From: Costus lasius
Lineage: Eukaryota; Streptophyta; Magnoliopsida; Zingiberales; Costaceae
Reading direction: 5' to 3'
Assembly: GCA_027563935.2 (NCBI GenBank)
Contig: CM050446.2
Location: 128,997,608-129,061,607, forward strand
Length of the DNA stretch: 64,000 bases
The notes under the pieces were generated by a model that was given only the letters and a program-made list of their open reading frames with translations, did no database searches and was not told where the DNA came from. Shown here in pieces: positions 25,651 through 37,100 of the stretch. The position numbers were made by a program, and so were the translations under genes. Position 1 is the stretch's first letter, and every line of letters begins with the position of its first letter.

Positions 25651-27780
25651 CCTCCTTGCATCGTGTTGTGCATCATCGTAGGTTAGATCAACCTAAAAGA
25701 ATAACATTCATCATGTAGTTTCCAAATATGTCAAATTTGTATATTATAAATCATAGATACACACATCCTCCAAATATGAAATGTAACTTATGCATCATGT
25801 TAATTGAGCCCATGGCATCTCATTTTTGCATTTACCTATATATATGACAAGTGCTAAGCTAGCTCACAATACCAAGAAAGCTAGTTCCAAAAATGGAAGG
25901 TGGAATTTCAAACCAATTCAAAGCAAGCTCAAGCGGAAGCCTCAAGTTGAAGACACTTCTAACACATTTTCCATAGTTGTTGGGCACTCACTCATCTTCA
26001 AGATTTCAACCACTTCATCAAATATTCACCAAATCAAGGATCAATCAAAGTTATCCATTAAGATCTATCAATCAAGGAGTGATTGATTGGAGAAATCAAA
26101 TCAGCCACCTCAAGCCAATGTGTCACCTGCCCTTGCTGCCCAAGCAAAGAAGAAACTGACAACAACAACAAAAAGGAAATCCCACTCACCTTTCCAAACA
26201 AAATCAATACACCATTCGGCCAAGAAAGCAAGACATCAAGAAGGAAATATTTTCTCCACCAAAGCCTTGGAAAGTCGACCAACACCAAGGAAGTAACCTT
26301 TCAACTTTTGAAGAAGCAACCAAATTCGTTCAAGCCAATAAGGAAGGAGATGGCAACCAAAAATCTTAATTTTTTAAAAAATATCTGTAATTTGTGCAAG
26401 GAAGCAAATGACTTCCTTGCCCACCCTTAGACACTTTCTTATATCCTTATAACTTTCATTTCATGCATAATTAGAGATACATGTTGAATTAATTTCCACG
26501 GACATGATGTGATTTCCTCTCTTCTTCTTCCCTCTTGGATGCTTGTGATGCTGCTTCTCTATCTTTCTCCACTTAAAGGGCCAAGGTTCCCTTTGCTAAC
26601 CTTTCTCCAAGACCGTCTCTTGAGGGACAAGAGAACTCTCCTCCATCATCTTGGTGCAATTTTCTTCCTCACTTAGTGGTGGTGCAATAGCAATTTCTTC
26701 AAACTTTAAGGCGCAAGATCCTTCCTCAAGGAGCAATTCTCCAAGCCAGCATATCATCTACAAAACAATCCAAGCTTCTTCACCATATTCTTTTCTTAAA
26801 TTGTTATCTTAAATTTTATGATTTGCTCACACCACAATTGTCTTCTTCAATCTCTGGTGGTGTATCTATCTCTCCTTCATCACCCGTTTTCAAGTTTTAT
26901 CCTGTGTGTAATGCTCATTTCCCTATTCATGCATCTTATGTCGTCGCAGTCAACTTGCTTCCTTTGAAGCTGGTTAAGAGTCGACTCCTATGGTCGGCTC
27001 TGCCATCATATTCCTCGATCGAGATTCTCAAGTTGGGTTGAGTCCGACTTGATTGAGTGGGGCTCGGGCCTGATCAACGAGGGCATGATAACTATTATGC
27101 TAGAGGACTTGACCAATTGACCACTTTAATTTTAGAGACCAATTGACTAGTTGGAACTTATAAATTGACACCTTGAAAGAAAAATTTATACACTTAAAAA
27201 GTGTATGTGTGTGCTGCAATCAACATAGAATGGCTTAAACAAACTTCACAATTATAATTATAGAGCTTATAAATGATACTTTGTGATTGAAAGTATCCAA
27301 TAATTTTTTTTTTTAACCTTCCAACGATGATAATTTTTAATTCCATTTAAATGGCAGCTGGGAATAAAAAATATAATAAACATAATAAAAAATAATTCTT
27401 AATTAGCAAAATAAAATTTAAAATTAGATGGCATGACCCCTTATTGGGAACAAATGATTATCATGCGTAAGTAAAAAATACCATATTATCTGTCCATTGT
27501 TTAGTTGAAGGAGGTCTGCAAGCACCCTAAAAAGTTTTTTTTAAAAAAAAAAAAATAATTGATCAAAATAAACAAAAACATATTGACAATACAAATATAG
27601 ATTGCATCTACACTTTTATCTGAAAATCATAAACTAAATTAATATATCAAACTCGAACTTAAATTTAACAAAATATAAAAATGTATGGTTTAATAAATTC
27701 ATTTATCCCACACAACACAATATAATTATCATAAAGAAAATTAAAATATATAAGTATATAAAAACATCTTAATCGTATGG
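25651..27780. other. Intergenic DNA; possible further retroelement debris
   Basis: Only short, interrupted frames are present and none has a recognisable domain. The left part (to about 26430) is Lys/Asn-rich when read on the plus strand and may be a continuation of the degraded gypsy element. Confidence 0.4.
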
Positions 27781-27812
27781 ACTAGGTGCACCATCAGCCT
27801 TAATGAACGGTT

Positions 27813-29531
27813 TCAATTTGCAGCGACCTGTTGCACCAACTTGGAGAACTCCAAGAGCTTGTGGGTGTCAGGCATCAGCTGCCTCACGGCTTCATGCGCG
27901 CAGAACCTTTCCGCCCACGCAGCCAAGAGAGGCGTCTTGTCTGCGCTCAAGAACTGGACGCCGGCCATCTCCGCCGTCGCCCGGATCCACCCCAGCATGC
28001 TGCCGAGGGCGATGTCGAGGTAACCAATAGCGTCACCGCCGAAGAAGCACTTGTTGCTGCCGCCATTGGTCTCGGCGAAGGCCACCTCCAAAAGCTGCAG
28101 CCCGGCGGACACTTGCTCCACTGCTTTGTCTCTTTCGTCCTGGGTTTGGGACAACACGATGGCCGCCAATGCGGTGAACACCTGCAGCACAAGATAATAG
28201 GACAATGATGCGAAGGGCTCATGTGGCTAAGAGCCATTAAGAGTGAAGCTCTCCGGAAATAGATCTCCAGTTAGAGCGCTCAAAGTAACGTCCTCCAAAA
28301 GACAATTTTAATAAAAGCCCTAAAATGACAACTTTTTAGTAAGAACCTTGGATGAGGTTTAAGACAGTTTTAATAAAAGCCCTCAACTGTTAACTTTCTA
28401 GTTTGGCCATGAGTAGAGGCGACTTAATGGTCAAGGTCAGCACAATTGAATGTTACCTAATAGAAAAATTCTCACAGTTTTGTTTCTAACTTTTGCCGGA
28501 TTGAAAAGATTTCACCAACAAATTTAGAGGGTGTTTAGATATTCAATTTTTGATTAAATTATTAAAATTTATCTAAATTTTTATTAATAATAAATATTTG
28601 TTTATTATAAATATTACTAAGATAAATATTATATAACTAAATTTTTAGTTAATTATAATTAAAATATTTATTAAAAATATTATAAATTATATTATTATTT
28701 TTTAATAATAATTAAAATATATAAAAAATATTATAGATTATACTATTAAATATTTTTAAAATAAATAAAATATTTATTAAAAATATTACCAATATAAAAA
28801 TTATATTACTAAATTTTTATTAATAATAATTTAAAGTATTAAAATATTTTAAATAATATTATATATATTTTATTAATAAACTCACTAAAAAAACATAAGC
28901 TAAAAGCTAGAAGCTTCTATGCCTAAAACAAAGAAGCTAATTACCCAAACAATTTAGACTAACAACTTCTGATTATTGGGCGCACCAAACAGACTAATAA
29001 GCAGGGTCAAACGCAACATAAAGTGGAGAAATAATTTTTATACTATAAATATCACCAAAATTAGTAGGATGTTTTTAGAATTTTGTATTCGATTTCTTAA
29101 TGAATCATATATGACTAAAAATTTTCCTTATAATAATTAATCTAAATAAAATCCGATCATAATTCCGAGAGCAACTCGCCATAGCCGTCGCATACCTTGT
29201 CGTCTATGTAGACGGCCCAGAATCGATTCACCGCGCGCTGATATCGGTCGGAAGGCAGAATCGACCGGCCGTCGGCGCTGGCCCACACCTCGTCGACGTA
29301 CTCGACGATGATCATCGACTCGCAGAGGGACGGCCGGTCGCCGTGGAAGAGCACGGGGACCTTCTTGTACACGGGGTTGGACGCCAGCAGCAGCTCGCTC
29401 TTCCGCCCATACGTTTCCTCCACCACCTCATACGCGACGCCCTTCAGATCGAGAGCGACGCGCACGCGAAGCACGAACGGGCTTGCCCATAGGCTGATGA
29501 TCTTCACGCCCTCCTCCGCCGCCGCCGTCAT
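27813..29531 (-). CDS. Tau-class glutathione S-transferase (GSTU)
   Basis: This is a cytosolic enzyme that conjugates glutathione to electrophiles such as herbicides and stress metabolites. Two exons, 29531-29196 and 28181-27813, join at codon boundaries to give 234 residues, normal for the class. The single intron follows IDDK, the conserved tau/phi position. The N-terminal thioredoxin-like domain has the catalytic serine Ser17 ([11 protein letters not shown]), the glutathione-binding loop [10 protein letters not shown] (residues 52-61) and the Glu71-Ser72 pair ([13 protein letters not shown]). The C-terminal helical domain includes the family stretch [13 protein letters not shown]. The start [10 protein letters not shown] gives the usual distance to the catalytic serine. 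No disabling change is seen. A truncated copy of its 5' end lies immediately upstream (see the 29818-31480 entry). Confidence 0.95.
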
Positions 29532-29984
29532 AATTAAACTTGAAACTTGGATGCAGGGAAGGAACCCAAATCAGTTGCGTTTTTGCACACACACGAATGC
29601 TGCGGTGGCTTAATTAGTGCCTTGAAAAAAAAAAAAATAGTGCCTTGAAACGACAGCCTGTCTGCCTGTCTGTGGTGGCTTAATTAAAGCACTCAACACA
29701 TACACCAAAATCATTTAATTCTACGTATTTCATATTCTATTAAATCATCTCTAATACATTGATTTAAATATAAATGATCTGATCTCATAATAAAGCACTC
29801 AACACAGCCTGTTTGCCTTCTCCGCCGCCGTCATAATTAAACTTGAAACTTGGGTGGAAAAAAAATTTCGATTTTTTTCTCCTCGTGGATTGCAACGATT
29901 TTAATACGATCTAAATAAATAGATTATTATTATATTTTTATTTTTTTTAAACCTAATTAAACTCTAAAATCAGAATCCTTTCCC

Positions 29985-30682
29985 ACAAACTCCGCTGTTA
30001 ATAGCTTTATAATTATGTTAAACTGTGCTGTGATGTATTATGCTGCACTGCCAAAATTTATAAGATGTTTGGTTAATAATATTTTAATTACTATTAAAAT
30101 TTAAATTAATAAATAAATATTTATTTTAAATTATTTAAAATAATAAATATATTATATTTTTCTTTAGTATTAATATTTTAACTATTTAAAATAATAAAAC
30201 TTAAAATTTTAAGTGAAATCATATTAATTAATTTTTTTTAGAAGCAGAAGCTGCAAAAGTATTAAGGGCCTGTTTGGCCCCGCTTCAAAGCTGATTTTAA
30301 TCAGCTTTTAAGTAGAAAGTAGTTAAAAAACTGTTTGGTAATTGAAAACAGAAGCAGAAAAAATCAGCAAAAAAGCAGAAGTTATGGAAGATACAATTTG
30401 ATGCTTTTACAGTTTCTACTTTTCTAAAAAAGTAATTTACATAATTTTATTTAAAATTTAAGATATTATTTTAAATAATTTAGAATTTTAATACTAAAGG
30501 AATATAAAATATTTTATTATTTTAAATAATTTTAATAAATATATTTATTTATTATTTTAAATTTTGACAGTAGTTAAAAAGTTATTAACCAAACATCTTA
30601 TAAAGTTTAAGAGTGCAGCACAGTACAGTACAGCGCAGTTTAGCATAGTTATAAACTATTAACAGCGGGGCTAAATAGACCC
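29985..30682. mobile_element. Tourist-like inverted repeat A, interleaved with element B
   Basis: The left arm (about 29989-30260) and right arm (about 30400-30682) are inverted copies. CCGCTGTTAATAG at the left is mirrored by CTATTAACAGCGG at the right, and the AT-rich inner arms also mirror. The right end GACCC is followed by TAA, the PIF/Harbinger target. The left terminus is degenerate. The loop of this repeat contains the left end of element B. Confidence 0.65.
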
Positions 30683-30806
30683 TAAATTATAGCTTTCACA
30701 ACTTTTGCTTTTTTCTGCTTTTGCTTTTCATTACCAAACAGTTTTCTAATTGCTTTCTGCTTAAAAGCTGATTAAAATCAGCTTAAAAGCGGGGCCAAAC
30801 AGGCCC
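30266..30806. mobile_element. Tourist-type MITE B
   Basis: The ends GGGCCTGTTTGGCCCCGCTT and its complement are flanked by TAA on both sides (30263-30265 and 30807-30809). This is the signature of PIF/Harbinger-type Tourist elements. Further in, the arms share AGCTGATTTTAATCAGCTTTTAAG and its mirror. The middle is occupied by the right arm of repeat A. Confidence 0.8.
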
Positions 30807-30900
30807 TAAGTGTAGATTGCTCACTTATTAGGATGCAGGGAAGGGAACCCAAATTAGTTGCGTTATTGCTCACAGACGAATGTTGCAGTGGCTTAATTAG

Positions 30901-31328
30901 GAAAGAATTTCTTGAGCAGGGGGCTGCTCAGGAAATTCTGAGCAATACCCTTTTAAAATATTCCACGATGTCGAAAAAATTTAGAAAAAATATCCACGAT
31001 GTTGTGCATGACGAGAGCTATCCATGAACACCAAGATAGTGGATTTTGGATGTATCCACGATGAGATATCATGGATACAAACATCGTGGTTTTTTTTTTT
31101 TTTTTTTTTTTTTGCTACAGTAAATGGGCAAAAAATCTACAATATTTGTATCCACGATATCTTATCGTAGATATATCCAAAATTCACGATCTTAGTGTCC
31201 ATGTATAGCTCTCGTCATGCACAACATCGTGAATATTTTTTCTAAATTTTTTAGACATCGTGGAATATTTTAAAGGGGCATGTCTCAAGATTCTTGAGCA
31301 ACATGGGGGTTGCTCAGAACATTTTTTC
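30901..31328. mobile_element. Fold-back MITE with 9-bp target duplication CTTAATTAG
   Basis: Exact 9-bp direct repeats CTTAATTAG flank it (30892-30900 and 31329-31337). The ends GAAAGAAT and the complement of GAAAAAAT are inverted, and the arms mirror each other for about 190 bp. For example, GTGCATGACGAGAGCTA is mirrored by TAGCTCTCGTCATGCAC. A poly-T run lies at the loop. A 9-bp duplication points to a Mutator-like origin. It interrupts the duplicated GSTU flank. Confidence 0.85.
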
Positions 31329-31684
31329 CTTAATTAGTACCTTGAAACTGTCTGCGGTGGCTTAATTAAAGCACTCAACACATGCACCAAAATCATTTAA
31401 TTCTTCGTACTTCATATTCTATTAAATCATCTCTAATACAAATTGATTTAAATATAAATGATCTGATCTCATAATAAAATCCTTACATTATTCATTATAT
31501 TAATTGGACACACAAAATATTATCTTCTAACCCATAAAAATTGACAAATAGCTTGTTAACACTTTCTAATTTCTTTATTGGATAAAACTATATCCAATAA
31601 ATACTCATTTGTGAATAAAAAAAAATTATATCAAAACTAAGGATAGTTTTGCGCTAATATTATCTTAAGATTGTGTATACTAGG

Positions 31685-33205
31685 TGTCACGCCTTGAATT
31701 AAGATAATGCTAAAATCATTATTACACCCAATTTTTCAATGGCCTCGCAGGGCCAAATCAAATTAGATCCCACACAGGGGATCATTTTTAGCCAAGTTGG
31801 GTTTAGATTCAGCGTGATCGACAGGGACACATCAGCACCTACATCCCTCAGCCTCATCCAGTCCAGGATCGCCAAATAAGAAAGAAAGGAAACAAAGGAA
31901 TAGAAACCACGTCAGCAACAAACAAACAAGAAATATATGAAATAGTGATACCTCAATCGATTAATGGATTCGAACTCACTTGACGCTTCGTCTGAAACCC
32001 GATCCGTATTCGACGCTTCGTTCGCGTAAGTTCACCCGGCCACTCGCGTCGTCATCTTGATGAGAGAAAGAGCTTTGTTCCCTCCGTCCGACGACCACGA
32101 CGTCGACGTTCCTTCCAGCGAACGGCGGACAACCTCACCCTTCGTCCGAAGAGCTTTCTTCGAATAGACCGAGCTCGATATGTGTCCAGGGATGAAGCTT
32201 TAGGTCCTTCCGAAGCCGCCGGAAGAGAAAGGGGACGACTGGAAGAGTTCGCGGAAGAGTTCTCGTCGTCACCATTGCTCCGAGCCACCCACCCACACCA
32301 CCGGAGCGTTGACGATGGACGGTCACTGCCCTCGTCAGAGAGTTTCGCGACGAGTTCCGAAGCTGGGGGAGGGGAGAGAGGAGAGGCGCCATTTGTTCTT
32401 GGCGAATTCAGAACGCCTGGTTTCGTCCGCCGAAACCCGTGCCTCCCAGCCCGTTCATCCTCTGTTCGGTTCCCCCTCTCCCCCCTCTTCCTCTCTTTTC
32501 TTTTTTTGATGAGCTCGATGCTTCGCCTACTTATAGGCAATCTCGTGCCGTCTTGTCTTCTCCTCGTTGAGGTGTACGCGTTCGCGATATCCAGAGCCAG
32601 AGATCCTCCCCCTGCTCAAGGCCTTTGTGCGAGATCTTCTTCAGATCTCGCCGCTTCTCTAGTCGCAAGGATCCGCCTCGGAGCTCCTTGTCATCTCGCA
32701 GAACGCCACGCGGCGTCGTCGCCGTTCCAAGCTGCAAAACCCATAGTTGTCGCCCTGTTTCTGCGTGCGTCGGAAGCTCATGTTTGACGCCATTGTTCCA
32801 CTTGGCATCGTTTGTTCTGAGCCTTCCACTGCAATGGTCTCACGTGGCTACGCGTGGGTAGCAACATCACCAGAAGTCGGCGGTGTCGTCGGGGTTGGAT
32901 GTGACGAAGCTTCGCACGCCTGATTTCCAGAATCGTCCGCCGATTTTGGTCTCCGCGTGCCTGACGCCTTGACTGCCATGTCGCCACCTGGCAACTTTCC
33001 CCTGACCAGCGTCTTCTCCGATGGCACGCCCAAGATCTCCGGCGGCCGAGGCGTTGACAGCGTTGCTTCGATCGAGCGGGCGGAGTTTGTCTCGCTGCTC
33101 GATTTTACCCAAATCTGCCTCCCCGATTTCTCCCCTCATGGGCTAATTTTGACTAGCAGTCAACGGCCCTATTGGGTTGGGCTAAATTAGGGCTTGGGCC
33201 TAACA
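31685..33205 (-). mobile_element. Solo LTR (about 1.5 kb)
   Basis: The plus strand begins TGTCACGCC and ends GGCCTAACA. It is flanked by CTAGG (31680-31684) and CTAGA (33206-33210), a 5-bp target duplication with one change. On the minus strand the unit runs TGTTAGGCCC to GGCGTGACA, typical LTR termini. There is no internal coding region, so it is a solo LTR left by recombination. The many GC-rich open frames within it are not genes. Confidence 0.75.
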
Positions 33206-33429
33206 CTAGAGGGATGAATTTTAGGAAGATAAAAAATTTGGATGGAAGGGATATTTGAAAGGATGAAAAAATATGAAATAAAATCCCTCCTTTGTGTTTA
33301 CTTGCTAAGGAAGGATGGATAAACCAAATAATATGTTGTTCTTGGTACCTACGTGTTGCACTTTTTGATGTCCTCAATGGTATACTTATACACGCAGTCC
33401 TCCGACACTAATCTCTCACTCTCTCTCTC

Positions 33430-33650
33430 TCCAAGCGAGATCCGATCTTGCTCTGGCCCCTAAGAATTTGAAGTTTCTGCTGCAGAAGGTGCTAAAGTAG
33501 AGCACGTGGGGAGTCTTGGTCGGATCGTGCTGCCCAAAAAGGAAGCTGAGACGCACCTGCCGGAGCTTGACGCGAGGGATGGAATTTCCATCCCCAGGGA
33601 AGACATTGGAACCTCTCAGGTGATGCGCATGCGGCAGATTCTACTGCTGA
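33430..33650 (+). pseudogene. Fragment of an ABI3/VP1 B3 DNA-binding domain
   Basis: Conceptual translation gives [11 protein letters not shown] at 33463-33495, then a TAG stop where the family has Gln. A one-base deletion near 33503 follows, and then [20 protein letters not shown] continuing to [16 protein letters not shown] (33509-33624). This is the start of the B3 domain of ABI3/VIVIPAROUS1, the seed-maturation transcription factor. Similarity fades after about 33645, where a hAT MITE begins at 33658. There is no upstream activation domain and no rest of the B3 fold. It is a dead fragment, probably captured or duplicated. Confidence 0.85.
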
Positions 33651-33657
33651 TGATGGG

Positions 33658-34148
33658 TAGGGGTGTGCACGGACCGAACCGTGTTAGTAATTTTTTACCC
33701 CAAACTGAATCGAACAGTTCAGGGAATTTGAAAACCGTTCCCGAACAATTGACTCGGTTAACCAAAAACCGACTGTTAACCGTATTATTTATTTTTTAAA
33801 AAAATATTTAAAATTATATAATAATTTAAGATAAAAAAATATAAATATTCTCGATTAACCGTTAGTTTACGATGGTCAATCGTTGGTTTTTGGCGGTTAA
33901 GCGTTGGTTTTTGACGGTTAACCGGTTCGATTTTTATATAAAATATTTATTTATACATATAAATATTATATATACGGTTCGGTTCGGTTTGGTTAACCAC
34001 GGTTCGGCGAAGTCCCGAACCGTGAACCATTATATCTAGAAAAAATTGACCGATCAAAGAACTGTCTGTTCGGTTAATCGCCAGATCAGTTCAGTTCGAC
34101 CGGTTAACCGCAGTTCAAAGGTTCGACCGATTTTTTTGCACACCCCTA
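33658..34148. mobile_element. hAT MITE (491 bp) between the VP1 and BAHD fragments
   Basis: The ends are TAGGGGTGTGCA and its complement, flanked by ATGATGGG (33650-33657) and ATGATAGG (34149-34156), an 8-bp target duplication with one mismatch. The subterminal regions are rich in CGGTTAACC and CCGAACCG motifs and the centre is AT-rich. Confidence 0.88.
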
Positions 34149-34156
34149 ATGATAGG

Positions 34157-37100
34157 AATGTCCGCGGAGGAGGTGGAGCGAGGAGACCCGTCGCTGCCTC
34201 GCCATCCTCTTCTTCTGCCACTCAACTCAGGGCGAAGATGCAATGCAGCATGTGCATCATCGTCGATAGCCTCAGAGACGCCGCCATGGAGTCCTACTTC
34301 GGCAACGTGTTGTTGAGTCCCCATGGAAGCTTGGAAGCAAGAGAACTGAGGCAGATGGGGCTAACCGAGATAGTGGAGGAGGTGCAATCATGGCTGCGGC
34401 CCACATTGTCTAAGGAGTATTTTCGGGGGCTGGTGGACTGTGTTGGTGTATATGCCCTTGGACCTGTTGTTGGTCAAGATTGTACTACTTGATATTAATA
34501 TTTAAATATCATTCTGGCATTGTCGTTATTAATGCTATGTTTACATCTGTGATTATGTACATGGATAATAATGTCCCTGGAGACAGATTGTATCTGTGCT
34601 CAAACGGTGTGTCCCCGGTCAAGTACCTGAGTGGATAAGGGACAGTTCTGGTACATGTGAGACTGGTATATGGGCTGGTTACGCACGGGGTGTTAACGCA
34701 GGCATATGGGTATATCAGTGGTGGATATACTGACCGACCCGCTGTGAGGCTTTAACTTAGTGTCATGAGTTAAGCTCACATGTGACAGGAGATGCATTGA
34801 TCTCTTGACTTGAGGTCATTGACTCTTCTATATGGTTAGGGACATGCTTTGATACAACCTAACGCCTCGCCGTAGTAGGGAGGTCATAACGGTTGTCATT
34901 GGGTATGTCGCGACCCATATGAGAAGATCAATGGACAGACATAGGATTTGTCCCTTCCTGCGGGAAGCTTGATATCCACGGGGCCCCCCTATGGTTGCAT
35001 GACCGAGAGTGTATGACCATACCCAGGTGAAAGCCTGATCTAGTCATGACCATGAGATTGGGTGAAAACAAAGTGGTGACACACTTTGTCCAATCGGATA
35101 TCAGTCTGGCAAAGAGACTGTAATGCATCGGTTTCTTGTTGCAATGATGGGGATGTCGATGCTGATATCCATTCCAATGACTTGGGTAGCAGCGATGCAC
35201 TGCTAGGTGCCAATCACTGCTTGTGATGACTGGGTTCATCACTGCCAACGTCTGAGGAACCTACAGGGTCGCACAACTTGAAACTCGGGTTCTCGTATTG
35301 ATCGGGTAGTCTATTGATCGAGTTATTGGATAACTCGAATCTGTTTGGGAGAATCCATCAGCGCCATTGTGCCTGATGAGATGGAAGGAACCTTTTGAAG
35401 CTAACTTCATTTTTAGGCCAGATGGGCCAAATGGGCCCAGTAGGCCAAATGGGCTAAATCAGCCCAATAAGCCATTTGGGCCAAATGGGCAAATGAAATC
35501 TGAGCTTGGTGCATGGACCAATGAGCCTCTATACCCAATGGGCTTGGAGCCCAGTTTGGACGTGAGGCTTAATGGGCCTTGAGGTCCAATGGGCCTTGAG
35601 GTTTAATGGGCTTGAGGCCCAATGGGCTGCCAGGCCTAATGGCCCATGACCATAAGAAGCCTTGGAAGAGAATTTGGAGTTGGCGCCTAGGAGAGAATTT
35701 GTAGTTCTCTTCACTTATGAAGAGAGAGAATTTGGAATTCTCTTCTCTCTTGAAGAGTTGTGCCTCTTCCTTGTGAAGAGTTGCACCTCTTGTGAAGAGT
35801 TGCACCTCCTCATTTGTATAAATCTCCTTGTCGCCCTCTCTCCATGGTTGGTTGGTATTGGCGATTTTTCCCATCTCTTCTTCCAAGGGCGGCTCCAAGG
35901 TTGGACCTTGGCGTTTTCTTCCTTCCCTTTACTCTTCTTGGGGCAACCACTGTGTGGGTGGCGCAAGGTCTAGAGGAAGACTCCCTGAGGCGTGGATCTT
36001 CTTCCCGAGGCTAGCACCGAGCGTGGAAGAAGAGATCTCGAGGTTCGGCTATGTGCGAGATGTTGCACACAATCCGCAAGCGCATGGCTTACCGATGAAG
36101 TACGTAAGATATCATTTCCATAGGGACAGATTGTCAAGTACTGAGTCTTCTTATCCTTGATAGCCAAGCGATTAAAGGTGTTGGTTTATGCAGTAATTCG
36201 AAATAAAAACGAAATAAAACGAAAGTCGAACGATGAGATAAAAATCAGGATATCGGGTTTCACCACCTCTTTGAACTTAAAAGAGAAATGAAAAGTACTG
36301 CTTTGATAATCTCTAGAAAACCAAGGATGTGTCCTCTTGAGCCGTGCCCCTCTCGGGTGCGTGACTCAACAACTGAGTTAGTCTCCTACTCTCGCGGTGG
36401 ACAACTCCACAATCTACTGAGTTAGTCTCCTACTCTCGCGGTGGACTAAGCAGAGGTAGATCGTGTGAAACAGGACACCAAGATTCCCCAAGTGGTCTTC
36501 TACAAATCTCGTTGATATCAAGTCGTCAAGTAGTAGAGCACATAGGAATGATCAAGGAGGATCCGTTGATTGCAATTCACCTCTCAGTTGTTACCACAAT
36601 CAACTAAAGTGAAAACCAATCTGGCCAAGAAACGATAAATACGAATGAAACAAACCAAGATCAAATGGCTTCACAAGATATATCAAAAGCAATTCTTAAC
36701 ATTAAGTATTATAAATCAAAAAGACGGGCTACGCCCAAATCCCGATTGAGGTTTTTACGCTAATACATACATGATTACAACAGCAACAAGCCTTCCAATT
36801 AAAAGTAAGAAAACGGTAAAGATGAGAAAAGAATCAAGACAAACTCTTTTCTCTCCTCCTCAAAGAATCCTTCTTCTCCTTGGAATTACTTGCGTTCTTG
36901 CAACCAAGCCTTGGTTCTCAAGCGTAATCCTCCTCTCTTTCCCTGGAGCCCCGACTGGGCGCTCCGCCCCCGGGCCTCTTGGGCTCCTCCGGACCTCCTC
37001 TTGCCTTCGACTCCCTCTTTTCCAAGAGAGAACTCCTTTCTTTTATAGACTTCAAAGTGCCTCTTCGAGGTGCCTCTTCATGGTGCCTCTTCAAGGTGGC

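Larger units (their letters stand above)
29818..31480 (-). pseudogene. Truncated tandem duplicate of the GSTU 5' end, interrupted by MITEs
   Basis: The start-codon region and 5' flank of the GSTU gene (about 29508-29794) recur further out in the same orientation, in three pieces. These are 29818-29855 (including the CGCCGCCGTCAT that complements the start codon), 30833-30900, and 31338-31478 (ending GATCTGATCTCATAATAAA in both copies). The gaps are filled by Tourist-type sequences (29856-30832) and a fold-back MITE (30901-31328). Only about eight codons of coding sequence remain, so this is a relic of a tandem duplication and not a gene. Confidence 0.75.

Noticed and set aside
32052..33190. 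Long ORFs on both strands, up to 201 codons
   Set aside because: All are inside the solo LTR at 31685-33205. There is no domain, and multiple frames are open simultaneously because of GC-rich sequence.
34928..36160. Open frames within the LTR-type insertion
   Set aside because: No gag, protease, RT or integrase motif is present. The frames follow repeated TGGGCC and GAAGAG tracts.
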